Below are positions 18,424 to 28,350 of a stretch of DNA of 64,000 nucleotides, piece by piece. Position 1 is the first letter of the stretch. Each line of letters starts with the position of its first letter. The position numbers and the translations under genes are program-made. The DNA comes from Roseihalotalea indica (GTDB lineage Bacteria; Bacteroidota; Bacteroidia; Cytophagales; Cyclobacteriaceae): contig NZ_JAINFL010000013.1 of the NCBI RefSeq assembly GCF_022458895.1, positions 1-64,000 of the forward strand. The letters run 5' to 3'. Below the pieces are notes generated by a model, which ran no database searches, was not told the DNA's origin, and saw only the letters and a list, made by a program, of their open reading frames with translations.

Positions 18424-21400
18424 ATGAGAACTAATACTTACCTAAAACTTATACTATTCTGCTGGATAGTAAGCTTGTTGCCATCCATTCCGGCAATGGC
18501 CCAGCAGGAAATTACCGTGAGCGGCAATGTTACTTCAGAAGAAGATGGAGTTGGGGTGCCCGGAGTTAATATTATTGTCAAAGGAAGCAGCCAGGGTACG
18601 GTTACCGATGTGGAAGGAAATTACTCAATCGCCGTGCCTCAGGATGCTATTCTGGTGTTCAGCTCCATCGGCTTTGAGCCACAGGAAGCCCCGGTATCTG
18701 GCCAATCCCAGCTTAACGTGGTGCTATCATCCGATGTCACCTCACTGGACGAAGTTGTCGTCGTCGGATACGGCGAACAGTCGCGGGCAACCCTGACCAG
18801 TTCGGTTTCCAAAATCTCTACCGACGAACTAGAAAATGTGCCTTCTATCAACCCCATTCAGGCCCTGAAAGGAAAAGCCGCCGGTCTGGATATCCGGGTA
18901 ACCTCTGGTATGCCCGGAGATGGAGCGAACGTTATTATCCGCGGAGGTACTTCAACGTCTCCTAATAACGATGGTCCACTGGTGATTGTAGATGGAGTGT
19001 ATCGCACGCTCAATGATGTGAATCCGGCGGACATAGAATCCATCCAGGTGTTAAAGGATGCTGCTTCAACCGCTATTTACGGGGCGCAGGGAGCTAACGG
19101 TATTATCCTGATCACGACTAAATCGGGTGGCAAGAATCAAAAAGGACAAATCACCGTAGACTATTCCCGGCAAATTGAGCAGCAAACCCGGCGCTATCCT
19201 TTCTCTTCGGCTCGCGACTATATCTGGGCTTCCCGCGTAGCAGCCGATGCCGAACTGGATTATAACACCAAAAACCGCCTGACGGGTGGGGCTTATCCCT
19301 ATTCTACCGGTGCCATTGAAGGAAGCCTGCACGGGCCGGGCTACGGCAATTCGGTTTCCACCACTGAATTCACTGACGATCTGGTGACGGCCGAAGGCCA
19401 GGACTATGTGAACAACCTGCTGAACAACCAGGGCTACGAAACCATGACAGACCCTGTAACCGGTCGGGAGATCATCTTCAAAGACAATCATTACCAGGAT
19501 GTGATGTTCCAGACCGGCATCATGGATAACGTAAACGTCGGTTTCACCAAAGGCGGCGAACAGTATAGCCTGTACACGAACCTGGGGTATGCTGATGCGA
19601 AAGGAACAGTACAAGGTACGTACTATAAGCGAATGAGCTACATCCTCAACGGTAACTTCTGGCCTAGTGATAACGTTCGCATCACAGCCGGACTGAACTA
19701 CCAATACACGAAAGATGCGGGGCCGAAAAGCTACCAGGAAACCATCAACCGTTCTTCCCGCCTGCCGCATACCACCCGAATGTACTATGACGACGGACTT
19801 CCGGCTATTGGCGAGTCGGCCGGGTCGCCCCGCAATATCCTGCACGAACTGTACTACGAAGATTTCTCTACCGAACGCAGTCGTACCACCATGCGCCTGG
19901 GAATGGAGTGGGAGATCCTGGACGGGCTTTCCTTTAAACCATCGGCTTCAATTTACGAAGTGAATACCAACTCCAATGGCTTTGAGAAATATCATGAGTA
20001 CGACAAACGTCGACAGATGTACGCTGACCATCAACTGGGCAAGCAGTATATGCTGGATGGAGTATTGACCTACGATAAAAGCTTCGGATGGCATAACCTG
20101 TCCTTGCTGGCTGGTACTAATTTTACGTTTAACCGGGAATTTATTCTGCAGGGTGACGGTATGAATGCCCCTACCGATTACATTCCCACTCTGAACGCCT
20201 CAGCAACCGAAAACGAGCGAGTAACTTCCGAGATCACCCGGGATGCTCTGCTCTCATACTTTAGCCGGGTAACCTATAACTACGACGCTCGGTACCTTTT
20301 CAGCGGAAGCCTGCGCTACGATGGCTCTTCTCGCTTTGCCGAGAACAAAAAGTGGGGACTATTCCCGGCATTCTCATTAGGTTGGAATGTTCATAAAGAG
20401 GGGTTCTGGAACAGCAGCGTGGCTAATCAACTGAAAGTAAGGGCCTCCTGGGGGCAAGCCGGTAACAATAATCTGTCTATCTCGGATACCCAGGGAGCAT
20501 ATACCATTGGCTATAATTACGGCGAACAACCCGGTTTGCTGAATACAACGCTGGCCAATCGCAATCTGCTGTGGGAAACCACTTCCTCATTTGACTTTGG
20601 AGTAGATATGGGATTCTTTGATAACCGCTTTACGCTGTTGGCAGACGTATATGATAAAGTAACCGACGATCGCTTGGTTAGCATTCCTTTAGCCAGCCAG
20701 ACCGGTTTTACCTCCATTGTAGCCAACTACGGAAAGCTCAGAAACCGCGGGGTAGAAGTGGAACTGGGTGCGAATGTGCTGAACAAAGGAGCTTTTCAGT
20801 GGGATATGAGCTTCAATTTTAGCTTCAACCGGCTAAAAGTATTAGAACTGCCGGATAACGAAAACGATAAAAACCGCATCAATGGTGGACTAGTGTATGA
20901 TCCTGCCCAGGGCGATTACGTCATGGTCGGCGGACTAGCCGAAGGCGAACGGATTGGCGGGGTATGGGCCTACAATATGCTGGGTGTATATGCCACCGAT
21001 GAAGAAGCTGCTAACGCTCCGTACGATACCAAAGTGTCGGGAGCCTGGCTGAACCTACCCGAAGATCAACAGCAGAAAGTAGGCGGGGACGCCATTTGGG
21101 ATGATCGGGATGGTAACGGCACGATTGATGACCGTGACCTGGTTTTTATGGGCTACGTAAGTCCGGATAAGTTCGGGGGAATGGTGAATACCTTCACCTG
21201 GAAAGGCATTACCGCCCGCTTTGTCGTGGACTATTCCCTAGGGCATGTAATTAATAACTCCTGGCGTGCCCGGGCCAACGGCAATGCCCGGAACCGCGTG
21301 ATGACCCTGACCGACGTAACCAGCGGTGATATGTGGTGGGAGCAGGGCGATCAGGCCAAATACCCTCGCTACAATGCCGCCTCTGACTGGGACAACGGCA

Positions 21401-21711
21401 AGCGAAACCACGTGCGGCAGGTAGACTCCTACAACGGAGTAGGCTTGGATGATGGTTATAACACGGACAACTCACTGTACTACAGCAAAGGTGATTTTCT
21501 GGCTTTTCGTGAGGTATCGGTGCTCTATCGACTTCCGGCTCAATTGCTTGAGCGTTGGGGCCTGAATCAGATTACGTTTAATGCCGGGGTCTACAACCTG
21601 GGTTACATCACTGCCTTTGATGGGCTTACTCCCGAGCACTATAATGGCTACGAGGAAGGTGATTATCCCCGCCCGCTACAGATTCAACTGGGCTGCAACG
21701 TGAGCTTTTAA
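18424..21711 (+). CDS. SusC/RagA-family TonB-dependent transporter 2 (sialate operon)
   Basis: This is a 1095-residue outer-membrane transporter. The signal peptide ends at PAMAQ. The carboxypeptidase-D-like domain contains GVPGVNIIVKGSSQGTVTD, followed by LDEVVVVGYGEQ, the plug (VIIRGGTS, GPLVIVDG, VLKDAASTAIYGAQGANG) and the barrel ending in NVSF. It is paired with the SusD gene 20 bases downstream. Surrounded by sialidases and sulfatases, it probably imports sialylated or sulfated oligosaccharides rather than free sialic acid. It is clearly distinct in sequence from SusC 1, so the two loci were not a recent duplication. Confidence 0.95.
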   Translation: MRTNTYLKLILFCWIVSLLPSIPAMAQQEITVSGNVTSEEDGVGVPGVNIIVKGSSQGTVTDVEGNYSIAVPQDAILVFSSIGFEPQEAPVSGQSQLNVVLSSDVTSLDEVVVVGYGEQSRATLTSSVSKISTDELENVPSINPIQALKGKAAGLDIRVTSGMPGDGANVIIRGGTSTSPNNDGPLVIVDGVYRTLNDVNPADIESIQVLKDAASTAIYGAQGANGIILITTKSGGKNQKGQITVDYSRQIEQQTRRYPFSSARDYIWASRVAADAELDYNTKNRLTGGAYPYSTGAIEGSLHGPGYGNSVSTTEFTDDLVTAEGQDYVNNLLNNQGYETMTDPVTGREIIFKDNHYQDVMFQTGIMDNVNVGFTKGGEQYSLYTNLGYADAKGTVQGTYYKRMSYILNGNFWPSDNVRITAGLNYQYTKDAGPKSYQETINRSSRLPHTTRMYYDDGLPAIGESAGSPRNILHELYYEDFSTERSRTTMRLGMEWEILDGLSFKPSASIYEVNTNSNGFEKYHEYDKRRQMYADHQLGKQYMLDGVLTYDKSFGWHNLSLLAGTNFTFNREFILQGDGMNAPTDYIPTLNASATENERVTSEITRDALLSYFSRVTYNYDARYLFSGSLRYDGSSRFAENKKWGLFPAFSLGWNVHKEGFWNSSVANQLKVRASWGQAGNNNLSISDTQGAYTIGYNYGEQPGLLNTTLANRNLLWETTSSFDFGVDMGFFDNRFTLLADVYDKVTDDRLVSIPLASQTGFTSIVANYGKLRNRGVEVELGANVLNKGAFQWDMSFNFSFNRLKVLELPDNENDKNRINGGLVYDPAQGDYVMVGGLAEGERIGGVWAYNMLGVYATDEEAANAPYDTKVSGAWLNLPEDQQQKVGGDAIWDDRDGNGTIDDRDLVFMGYVSPDKFGGMVNTFTWKGITARFVVDYSLGHVINNSWRARANGNARNRVMTLTDVTSGDMWWEQGDQAKYPRYNAASDWDNGKRNHVRQVDSYNGVGLDDGYNTDNSLYYSKGDFLAFREVSVLYRLPAQLLERWGLNQITFNAGVYNLGYITAFDGLTPEHYNGYEEGDYPRPLQIQLGCNVSF

Positions 21712-21731
21712 TCTAACAACAACCAAGAATC

Positions 21732-23216
21732 ATGAAAACCTACACTAAATTCATACTATACCTGAGCCTTTCCGGTAGCCTGTTCTTTGGCTGCGCCGAC
21801 GAACTGGACATCGTGCCTGTTTCGGATATCACTTCTTCCGGCTTCTGGAATACCGAAGACGATGCCTCCGCCTACCTTACCGGAGTTTACGATAAGCTAA
21901 GAGATGTCTACAACAGTACCTTATACTTTGAGGACCGTTCCGATTCCTTTGCTCCCGGTGATATTGGGCCGGTGTCCGAAGCCTGGAGCCAAAGCCTGAA
22001 TGCATCCAATGCTCCTGACTGGAACGGTTGGTACAATCTGGTATATCACTGCAATCTACTGTTGAAAGAAACCGAAGGTATTACGTTTCGGGAGGAGTCA
22101 GCAAAAGATCAAATTATGGCGGAAACGTATTTTATTCGGGCTTTTGCCTACTACTCCATGGCTCGCATCTGGGGTGAAGTGCCATTAGAACTGACTCCTT
22201 TGGAGAGTGCGGATGAAGAACTCAAGCCTCGGGCGTCACTGGAGGAAGTGTTTCAGCAAGTTAAATCCGATATCAATCAGTCGCTTACCTTGTTTGCTGA
22301 TAACAGTATTACTGACCGCAACCGTGCTTCCCGTCCCGCTACCCTAGCACTTCAGGCTGATGTGAATATGTGGACCGGCAAAGTGTTAGACGGTGGACAA
22401 TCCGACTTTGAAACAGCACTCAGCGCACTTACCGAACTGGAGTCAACCGGTATCACATTGCTGGAAGGTGATGATAAGCAGGCCAACTACCGAAGTCTGT
22501 TTTCTTCCGACAATGAAACCAACGACGAGGTTATTTTCTCGCTTTTCTTCAAGTTTCAGGAGCAGGATCAGATGTATGCCACTCGGTTAACTACCTGGGG
22601 AATTAATGTGCAGGGAGCCGATAATTACAGTGAACTACCACTTACCGAAGCCAACCGGGCTCGGGCGGTGTATGCCCCCAGCGAAAAACTTCGGAATTTG
22701 TATACTGAATACCCTGAGGATGTACGTAGTGAAATTGTGGTAATTGATGCTATTACTACTGATGAAAGTACCGGAGCCGTAGACACCATTTTAACCTGTT
22801 TCAATAAGTTCCGAGGCACTGTGTACGATGATCGCTACTTCGATGATGACATCATTGTGTACCGCTGGGGGGGGCTTTTGCTGCTGAAAGCCGAAGCGCT
22901 GGCAGCCCTGAATCGGGTTTCTGAAGCAGTGGCTGAGTTGAATAAAGTTCGTAGTCGGGCGAATGTTCCGGCTTATTCCGGCGCTACGGATAAGGCAATG
23001 GTAGAGCGAGCCATTTTGGACGAGCGCTGGCGCGAACTGGTAGGTGAGCTAAAGCGCTGGCCCGACCTGGTACGCTTCCATAGCGGAGGGACAATCAATA
23101 TTTACGAAGAAGTGCCGAATCTAAGCAATCAGAGTGGATATCCTCTTTACTTCCCGGTTCCTCAGACGGTGCTGGACAATAACGATTTGCTCACTCAAAC
23201 CGAAGGCTATCAATAG
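21732..23216 (+). CDS. SusD/RagB-family glycan-binding lipoprotein 2
   Basis: This is a 494-residue lipoprotein with lipobox Cys in SLFFGCADE. The SusD pattern is present: ITSSGFWNTEDDASAYLTGVYD at the start, AETYFIRAFAYYSMARIWGEVP in the first helices, and RWGGLLLLKAEALAALNR with KVRSRANVP near the end. It pairs with the preceding SusC to bind the sialylated glycan at the cell surface. The sialidase follows after 27 bases. Confidence 0.94.
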   Translation: MKTYTKFILYLSLSGSLFFGCADELDIVPVSDITSSGFWNTEDDASAYLTGVYDKLRDVYNSTLYFEDRSDSFAPGDIGPVSEAWSQSLNASNAPDWNGWYNLVYHCNLLLKETEGITFREESAKDQIMAETYFIRAFAYYSMARIWGEVPLELTPLESADEELKPRASLEEVFQQVKSDINQSLTLFADNSITDRNRASRPATLALQADVNMWTGKVLDGGQSDFETALSALTELESTGITLLEGDDKQANYRSLFSSDNETNDEVIFSLFFKFQEQDQMYATRLTTWGINVQGADNYSELPLTEANRARAVYAPSEKLRNLYTEYPEDVRSEIVVIDAITTDESTGAVDTILTCFNKFRGTVYDDRYFDDDIIVYRWGGLLLLKAEALAALNRVSEAVAELNKVRSRANVPAYSGATDKAMVERAILDERWRELVGELKRWPDLVRFHSGGTINIYEEVPNLSNQSGYPLYFPVPQTVLDNNDLLTQTEGYQ

Positions 23217-23243
23217 TCTTTTAGGAAACAATCTGAACCTGAT

Positions 23244-24374
23244 ATGAATAAGCAGTTTTCGGTTGGCAAACTGATGTTTGGAATATGGGTATGCATCCTG
23301 TTATCTGGGGTAGTCTACGCATTCCCGTCAACGTCGGAAAAGCTACCCTATATTTTCGAATCCGGAACGGAAGGTTACCAGTGCTTCCGTATTCCGGCCA
23401 TCGTCAAAACGCAAAAAGGTACCCTGCTAGCCTTTGCCGAAGGGAGAAAAAATAACTGTTCCGACGAAGAGGACATTGATCTGGTGCTCAAACGATCCAC
23501 TGATCAGGGAAAAACCTGGAGCAAACTAATGATCGTCTGGAGCGATGCGGAAAATACCTGCGGTAATCCCAGCCCGGTCGTGGACCAGCAGACCGGAAAA
23601 GTGCATCTGCTGATGAACTGGAATCTGGGAGAGGATGATATCGGAGAGATTAGTCGGGGGACCAGTAAGGATACCCGACGGGTGTTTTACACAGCCTCCA
23701 CCGACGATGGTTTAAGTTGGGAAAAGCCCCGGGAGATTACTGAATCAGTCAAGAAGCCGGAATGGGGTTGGTACGCCACCGGCCCGGTTCACGGTATTCA
23801 GCTTCAGCAGGGCCAACACCAAGGCAGGTTGCTGATCCCCTGCGATTACATAGAAACCGGCCCCGACCGTAAAGGCTACTCTCATGTCATCTGGTCGGAT
23901 GATAATGGATCAAGCTGGGAGCTGGGAGGAGTAACTCCTCAGCCGGGAGTCAACGAAAGCACGGTAGCGGAGCGGCCGGATGGCTCTTTGCTATTAAATA
24001 TGCGTAGCCATGAGGGAATGCGGATGGTAGCTACCAGCGATGATGGCGGAGCTACCTGGACCAACATGCAGGGCGACCCCCAACTGGTAGAACCCACCTG
24101 CCAGGGAAGTTTACTGTCAATTCAGACAGCGGGAGAATTCGGGTTATTGTTCTCTAACCCCGCCAGCCAGAAACGGGAGCGGCTAACATTGAAAATGAGT
24201 ACCGATGGGGGAGAGCATTGGGAGAAAGAGTACGAAGTGCATCAAGGACCATCAGCCTACTCGGATATCGTGCAGCTCACAGAAAAAACAGTAGGAGTGC
24301 TGTACGAGCGTGGGCAGAAACGCCCTTACGAAGGTGTTGCTTTTGAGATTATCTCCCTTGAAGAGCTGAATTGA
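23244..24374 (+). CDS. Exo-sialidase, GH33 (first copy)
   Basis: This is a 376-residue exported six-bladed propeller with a signal peptide ending near VVYA. The sialidase FRIP motif is exact (YQCFRIPAIV), and supplies the first Arg of the carboxylate-binding triad. It is followed by AEGRKNNCSDEEDIDLVLKRS. Asp boxes are visible in STDQGKTW, STDDGLSW, SDDNGSSW and SDDGGATW. NESTVAERPDGSLLLNMRS and VLYERG supply the expected Glu, Arg and Tyr of the active site. It removes terminal sialic acid from glycans in the periplasm or at the surface. Confidence 0.9.
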   Translation: MNKQFSVGKLMFGIWVCILLSGVVYAFPSTSEKLPYIFESGTEGYQCFRIPAIVKTQKGTLLAFAEGRKNNCSDEEDIDLVLKRSTDQGKTWSKLMIVWSDAENTCGNPSPVVDQQTGKVHLLMNWNLGEDDIGEISRGTSKDTRRVFYTASTDDGLSWEKPREITESVKKPEWGWYATGPVHGIQLQQGQHQGRLLIPCDYIETGPDRKGYSHVIWSDDNGSSWELGGVTPQPGVNESTVAERPDGSLLLNMRSHEGMRMVATSDDGGATWTNMQGDPQLVEPTCQGSLLSIQTAGEFGLLFSNPASQKRERLTLKMSTDGGEHWEKEYEVHQGPSAYSDIVQLTEKTVGVLYERGQKRPYEGVAFEIISLEELN

Positions 24375-24433
24375 ACCTTAAAGAATAAGGCTGTCAAAAA
24401 ACAATTAAACGGCAATAGTTAGAAATCAAACGA

Positions 24434-25951
24434 ATGCCCGGTAGTAGAATAAAAAGTAATCAGGTAGCGTGTCTGCTGGCCCTTATCCAATGGTTAGTAA
24501 TGGACCCGGTGTACGCTCAGAAGAAAGAGGAAATGTCTCATCCAATGAATATCCTCTTTATTGCTGTGGATGATTTACGCCCTTCCCTGGGTTGCTACGG
24601 CGATGCGAAAGCGGTAACGCCCAACATCGATCAGTTAGCCGACGGAAGTATGGTTTTTATGAACGCCTATTGCCAGCAGGCCGTCTGCAACCCGTCTCGG
24701 GCCTCCATGCTGACCGGGTTAAGACCGGATCAGATTCAGGTGACTGATCTGGGCACTCATTTCCGGGAAAAACGCCCGGAGGTAGTAACCTTGCCTCAGA
24801 TTTTCAAAGAAGAAGGATATCAGTCGGTAGGGATAGGAAAGGTTTTTCACGGATCAGCCAAAGCACAAGACGAACCTTCATGGTCTGAGCCGGTCGAATA
24901 TGCCATCTCGGTCAAAGAGGACGAATACTATTTGCCGGAGAATCGTCAGGGAGGTAAAGCGGCAGCTACCGAAGCAGCGAATGCAGATGACGAGGTGTAT
25001 GAGGATGGAAAAATTGTGGAGCGGGGAATAGAGTGGCTTCAAAAGTTTAAGCGTACCGATGCACCCTTTTTCTTGGCTTTGGGGTTTAAAAAGCCACATT
25101 TACCCTTTTGCGCGCCTCAAGAGTACTGGGATCTGTATCAGAGAACAGATTTTTCGCTACTTCCAAATCAGAATAAGCCCAAAGAGGCACCCGGTCTGGC
25201 TTTTCACCACTGGGAAGAGCTGCGAGGCTACGCCGATATTCCGAAGCAGGGAAGCTTGGCACCTGAGAAAGAACAGGAGCTTTGGCATGGGTACTACGCC
25301 TGCGTGAGCTACGTAGATGCCCAGATCGGCCGGGTGTTACAGACGTTAGAAGAGTTAGGCGTGAAGGAGAATACAATCGTGGTGGTCTGGGGTGATCATG
25401 GATATCATCTGGGCGAGCAGCAACTGTGGGCCAAAGCAACCAACTTCGAGCTGGATACTCGTATCCCCTTACTCATTTCAGTGCCATCAGTAACCCGTAA
25501 CGGTGCCAAAACCAAGGCTATCGTTGAAGCAGTCGATCTGTATCCAACCCTGATCTCCCTGTGCGGTATCAAGGCCCAACAGACACTGGCCGGTAATGAT
25601 CTGACTCCTCTGTTGGAGAACCCGAGTCAGCCCGGGGAGCAGGTAGCCTTCAGTCAGTTTGGCCGACCCTATGCCGCCCTGTTCAATACTCCCGCGACCC
25701 ACATGGGCTACACCGTGCGTACGTCAGAATGGAGGTACACCGCCTGGTTTAATCTGAAATCAGGTAAGGTGGATGAACAGGAGCTTTATGCGATGGATAC
25801 AGAACTGGTTGAACAGAAGAATTTGCATGGGCTACCCGAATTTGTCGAACAGGAGTCACAACTGCGGGAGTGGGTGATCGAATACAAAAATGGTGAATAC
25901 AAGAAGACCACCGACGCTACTGCCGGTAAGAAAAGCCAGAACCAAAAATAA
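24434..25951 (+). CDS. S1-family sulfatase, iduronate-2-sulfatase-like
   Basis: This is a 505-residue exported protein, with the signal ending near VYAQ. Type I sulfatase hallmarks are clear: metal Asp pair in FIAVDDLRP, the formylglycine site C85 in CNPSRASMLTG with R89, then GKVFHG, GFKKPHLPF and the late metal site GDHGYHLGEQ. The overall pattern is that of iduronate-2-sulfatase relatives. It needs maturation of C85 to formylglycine by an enzyme not in this window. It lies between the sialidase and the second aldolase; its substrate is presumably a sulfate ester on the sialylated glycan. The stop codon overlaps the next start. Confidence 0.92.
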   Translation: MPGSRIKSNQVACLLALIQWLVMDPVYAQKKEEMSHPMNILFIAVDDLRPSLGCYGDAKAVTPNIDQLADGSMVFMNAYCQQAVCNPSRASMLTGLRPDQIQVTDLGTHFREKRPEVVTLPQIFKEEGYQSVGIGKVFHGSAKAQDEPSWSEPVEYAISVKEDEYYLPENRQGGKAAATEAANADDEVYEDGKIVERGIEWLQKFKRTDAPFFLALGFKKPHLPFCAPQEYWDLYQRTDFSLLPNQNKPKEAPGLAFHHWEELRGYADIPKQGSLAPEKEQELWHGYYACVSYVDAQIGRVLQTLEELGVKENTIVVVWGDHGYHLGEQQLWAKATNFELDTRIPLLISVPSVTRNGAKTKAIVEAVDLYPTLISLCGIKAQQTLAGNDLTPLLENPSQPGEQVAFSQFGRPYAALFNTPATHMGYTVRTSEWRYTAWFNLKSGKVDEQELYAMDTELVEQKNLHGLPEFVEQESQLREWVIEYKNGEYKKTTDATAGKKSQNQK

Positions 25952-26901
25952 TGATGAAACCACTGAGCAGTACTGAAATCCGGGGTAGTTGGGCAACATT
26001 GTTACTACCAATTAATGAAGATGAGAACATCAACTGGGAAAAGTTGGCGTATGAAATTGATACGCTGATTTCAATGAAAGTGAGCGGCATCTATTCCAAC
26101 GGCACGGCCGGGGAGTTCTACAACCTGACCGAAGCGGAGTTTGACCGGGTTAGCCAGATGCTGGCCGAAAAATGCAATGCGGCTGAAATGCCTTTCCAGA
26201 TCGGTTGCAGTCAGATGAGCCCGAAGCTGTCACTGGAACGAGTAAAACGAGTCAAATCACTTCATCCCAGTGCTATTCAGGTAGTGCTTCCTGACTGGTC
26301 GGTTCCCAACCTTTCGGAGACGATTGATTTTCTGCGGGTAATGGCCGATGCTGCTGATCCAGTCGGGCTGGTGTTGTATAATCCTCCACATGTCAAGAAA
26401 GTCCTCAGCCCGTCGGAGTACCACGAGATCAAAGCTACCGGGGTAAGGCTGGTAGGTTGCAAAGTAGGGGGTGGTGATGAAAGCTGGTACGCTGCCATGC
26501 GAACATGGGCACCAGATTTATCGCTCTTTATTCCCGGTCATCATCTGGCTACCGGAATCAGTCGGGGTGCGCAGGGAGCTTACTCAAATGTAGCCTGCTT
26601 ACATCCGCAGGTAGCCCAAAGGTGGTACGAAACGATACTAACCCATCCTGAAAAAGGATTGGAGCTGGAAAAGCGTATTCAGCATTTTATGAACGAGCTC
26701 ATTGTACCCTACATCCGCAATCAGCAATACAGCAATCAGGCAGTAGATAAGTTACTGGCTGCGGTAGGCGGGTGGGCTGACATCGGTACCCGTTTGCGCT
26801 GGCCCTACCGAGGTGTTGACGAAACCGAAGTGGCAAAGGTAAGGCAGGCCGGTCAGCGCATCTTGCCCGAATTTTTTGAGCAAACGAATGATCTTTGGTA
26901 A
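25951..26901 (+). CDS. DHDPS/NAL-family lyase paralog
   Basis: This is a 316-residue protein of the class I aldolase barrel family. Tyr143 in LVLYNPPHV and the Schiff-base Lys171 in GCKVGGGDESW are present, so it should be catalytically active. It lacks the sialate-lyase signatures of the first lyase (no YYYHIPSLSGV, no FGRDEILL) and diverges strongly around the substrate loop (YSNGTAGEF replaces the GGSTGEG region). It may act on a modified sialic acid or another keto acid sugar (inference). Its start overlaps the sulfatase stop (TAATG) and the next gene begins right at its own stop, so it is tightly co-translated. Confidence 0.8.
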   Translation: MMKPLSSTEIRGSWATLLLPINEDENINWEKLAYEIDTLISMKVSGIYSNGTAGEFYNLTEAEFDRVSQMLAEKCNAAEMPFQIGCSQMSPKLSLERVKRVKSLHPSAIQVVLPDWSVPNLSETIDFLRVMADAADPVGLVLYNPPHVKKVLSPSEYHEIKATGVRLVGCKVGGGDESWYAAMRTWAPDLSLFIPGHHLATGISRGAQGAYSNVACLHPQVAQRWYETILTHPEKGLELEKRIQHFMNELIVPYIRNQQYSNQAVDKLLAAVGGWADIGTRLRWPYRGVDETEVAKVRQAGQRILPEFFEQTNDLW

Positions 26902-28344
26902 ATGATAATCACCCCAAAAATAGCAAAGATAACCTTGATAACCTTTTGCCTGAGTGTTATCCTGATTATAGTAATAAGCGATCGGGTGCATAGTCAGCGT
27001 ACAACAGCCAATCAAAAACCTAATGTTTTATTCATTGCTATCGATGATATGAACGATTGGATCAGCCTGTTTGATCCGGGCAATCCTATCACAACACCTC
27101 ATCTGGAGAATCTGGCCGCTCGGGGCGCGTTCTTTACCCAGGCCTACTGCTCTTCGCCTGCCTGCAATCCTTCCCGGGCTTCCATCATGACGGGAACCCG
27201 CCCTCATAAAACCGGGATCTACGGCAATGCAGCCGACTGGCGGGGAGCGCTGCCCGAGGCGAAAACTCTTCAGCAGTATTTTATGGATGATGGCTATTAT
27301 GTGGGCGGGGCCGGGAAAATCTTCCATCATCATGCCGACTGGACTTTCCACGACGATGCGTCTTTCCATGAGTTTCTCCTGATGAAGATCAACGAACCCT
27401 ATCCGCCTACCAAACTCAACAAACTGGAGGAGTACGGCTCCCGCAATACTGACTGGGGACCCTGGCCTGAGCACATTGAAGAAACAGCCGATTATCGAAC
27501 TACTTCCTATGCTATTGATTTTCTGCAACGCGAGCATACCCGGACGTTCTTCCTGAATGTGGGGATTTATAAACCTCACTCGCCCTTTTTTGCTCCCGCT
27601 GACTTCTTTGCCAGATACCAACTAAAGACACTAACAATGCCTACCTTAAAGGAAAACGATTGGAACGATCTGCCTGCCGGGGCCGAAACGCTGCTTCAGG
27701 ACAAAAAATGGTTTTGGAGAGGAATGATGGCGGGAGTGGAAAGTTATCCGGATGCTTACCGGGAGTTTGTGCAGGCCTACCAATCCTGTGCTACCTTTGC
27801 CGATGCAATGGTCGGGCGGGTGATTGATGCGCTGGATCAGAGTGCGTACCGCGAGAATACCATCATTGTGCTTTGGTCAGATCATGGGTTTCATCTGGGA
27901 GAGAAAGAGCATATTGAAAAGTTTGCCCTATGGGAGAAGACCACCCATGTGCCTTACATTATCGTTGCCCCCGGGCAGATAGAACCCGGAACACGGATTG
28001 ATCATCCGGTGGACCTTACTACCGTGTATCCTACGCTGGCTGAACTATGCAGACTCGATCGTCCTGAGGTAGATGGATTGAGTCTGGTACCTTTACTCAA
28101 CGATCATAATGCGGAATTTCCTCCGGCGCTGATGACCTACGGGCAGGGAAACCACGCTATCCGCAGCCAGCAATGGAGATACATTCAGTATGCGGATGGT
28201 ACCGCCGAACTCTACGATCACCGGCAGGACCCAAACGAATGGAACAATCTGGCGGGAGAGCCGCAGTATCAGGATACAATTCAATTTCTTAAGCAGTACA
28301 TTCCTAACCGCAATGCGGAACCGCAACCCGATCTCTCATTTTAA
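26902..28344 (+). CDS. S1-family sulfatase (second)
   Basis: This is a 480-residue exported protein, with the signal ending near VHSQ. The metal pair is in FIAIDDMNDW, the formylglycine site is C88 in CNPSRASIMTG with R92, and later come GKIFHHHADW, NVGIYKPHSPFF and SDHGFHLGEKEH. It differs from the first sulfatase in spacing and the GNAADWRG insert, so the two probably act on different sulfate positions. It starts immediately after the aldolase stop, and the second sialidase follows after 6 bases. Confidence 0.92.
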   Translation: MIITPKIAKITLITFCLSVILIIVISDRVHSQRTTANQKPNVLFIAIDDMNDWISLFDPGNPITTPHLENLAARGAFFTQAYCSSPACNPSRASIMTGTRPHKTGIYGNAADWRGALPEAKTLQQYFMDDGYYVGGAGKIFHHHADWTFHDDASFHEFLLMKINEPYPPTKLNKLEEYGSRNTDWGPWPEHIEETADYRTTSYAIDFLQREHTRTFFLNVGIYKPHSPFFAPADFFARYQLKTLTMPTLKENDWNDLPAGAETLLQDKKWFWRGMMAGVESYPDAYREFVQAYQSCATFADAMVGRVIDALDQSAYRENTIIVLWSDHGFHLGEKEHIEKFALWEKTTHVPYIIVAPGQIEPGTRIDHPVDLTTVYPTLAELCRLDRPEVDGLSLVPLLNDHNAEFPPALMTYGQGNHAIRSQQWRYIQYADGTAELYDHRQDPNEWNNLAGEPQYQDTIQFLKQYIPNRNAEPQPDLSF

Positions 28345-28350
28345 TGGACT

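Noticed and set aside
19066..19845. Minus-strand open frame of 259 codons inside susC 2
   Set aside because: It is the shadow of a GC-biased coding frame in a clear SusC gene; no domain is visible.
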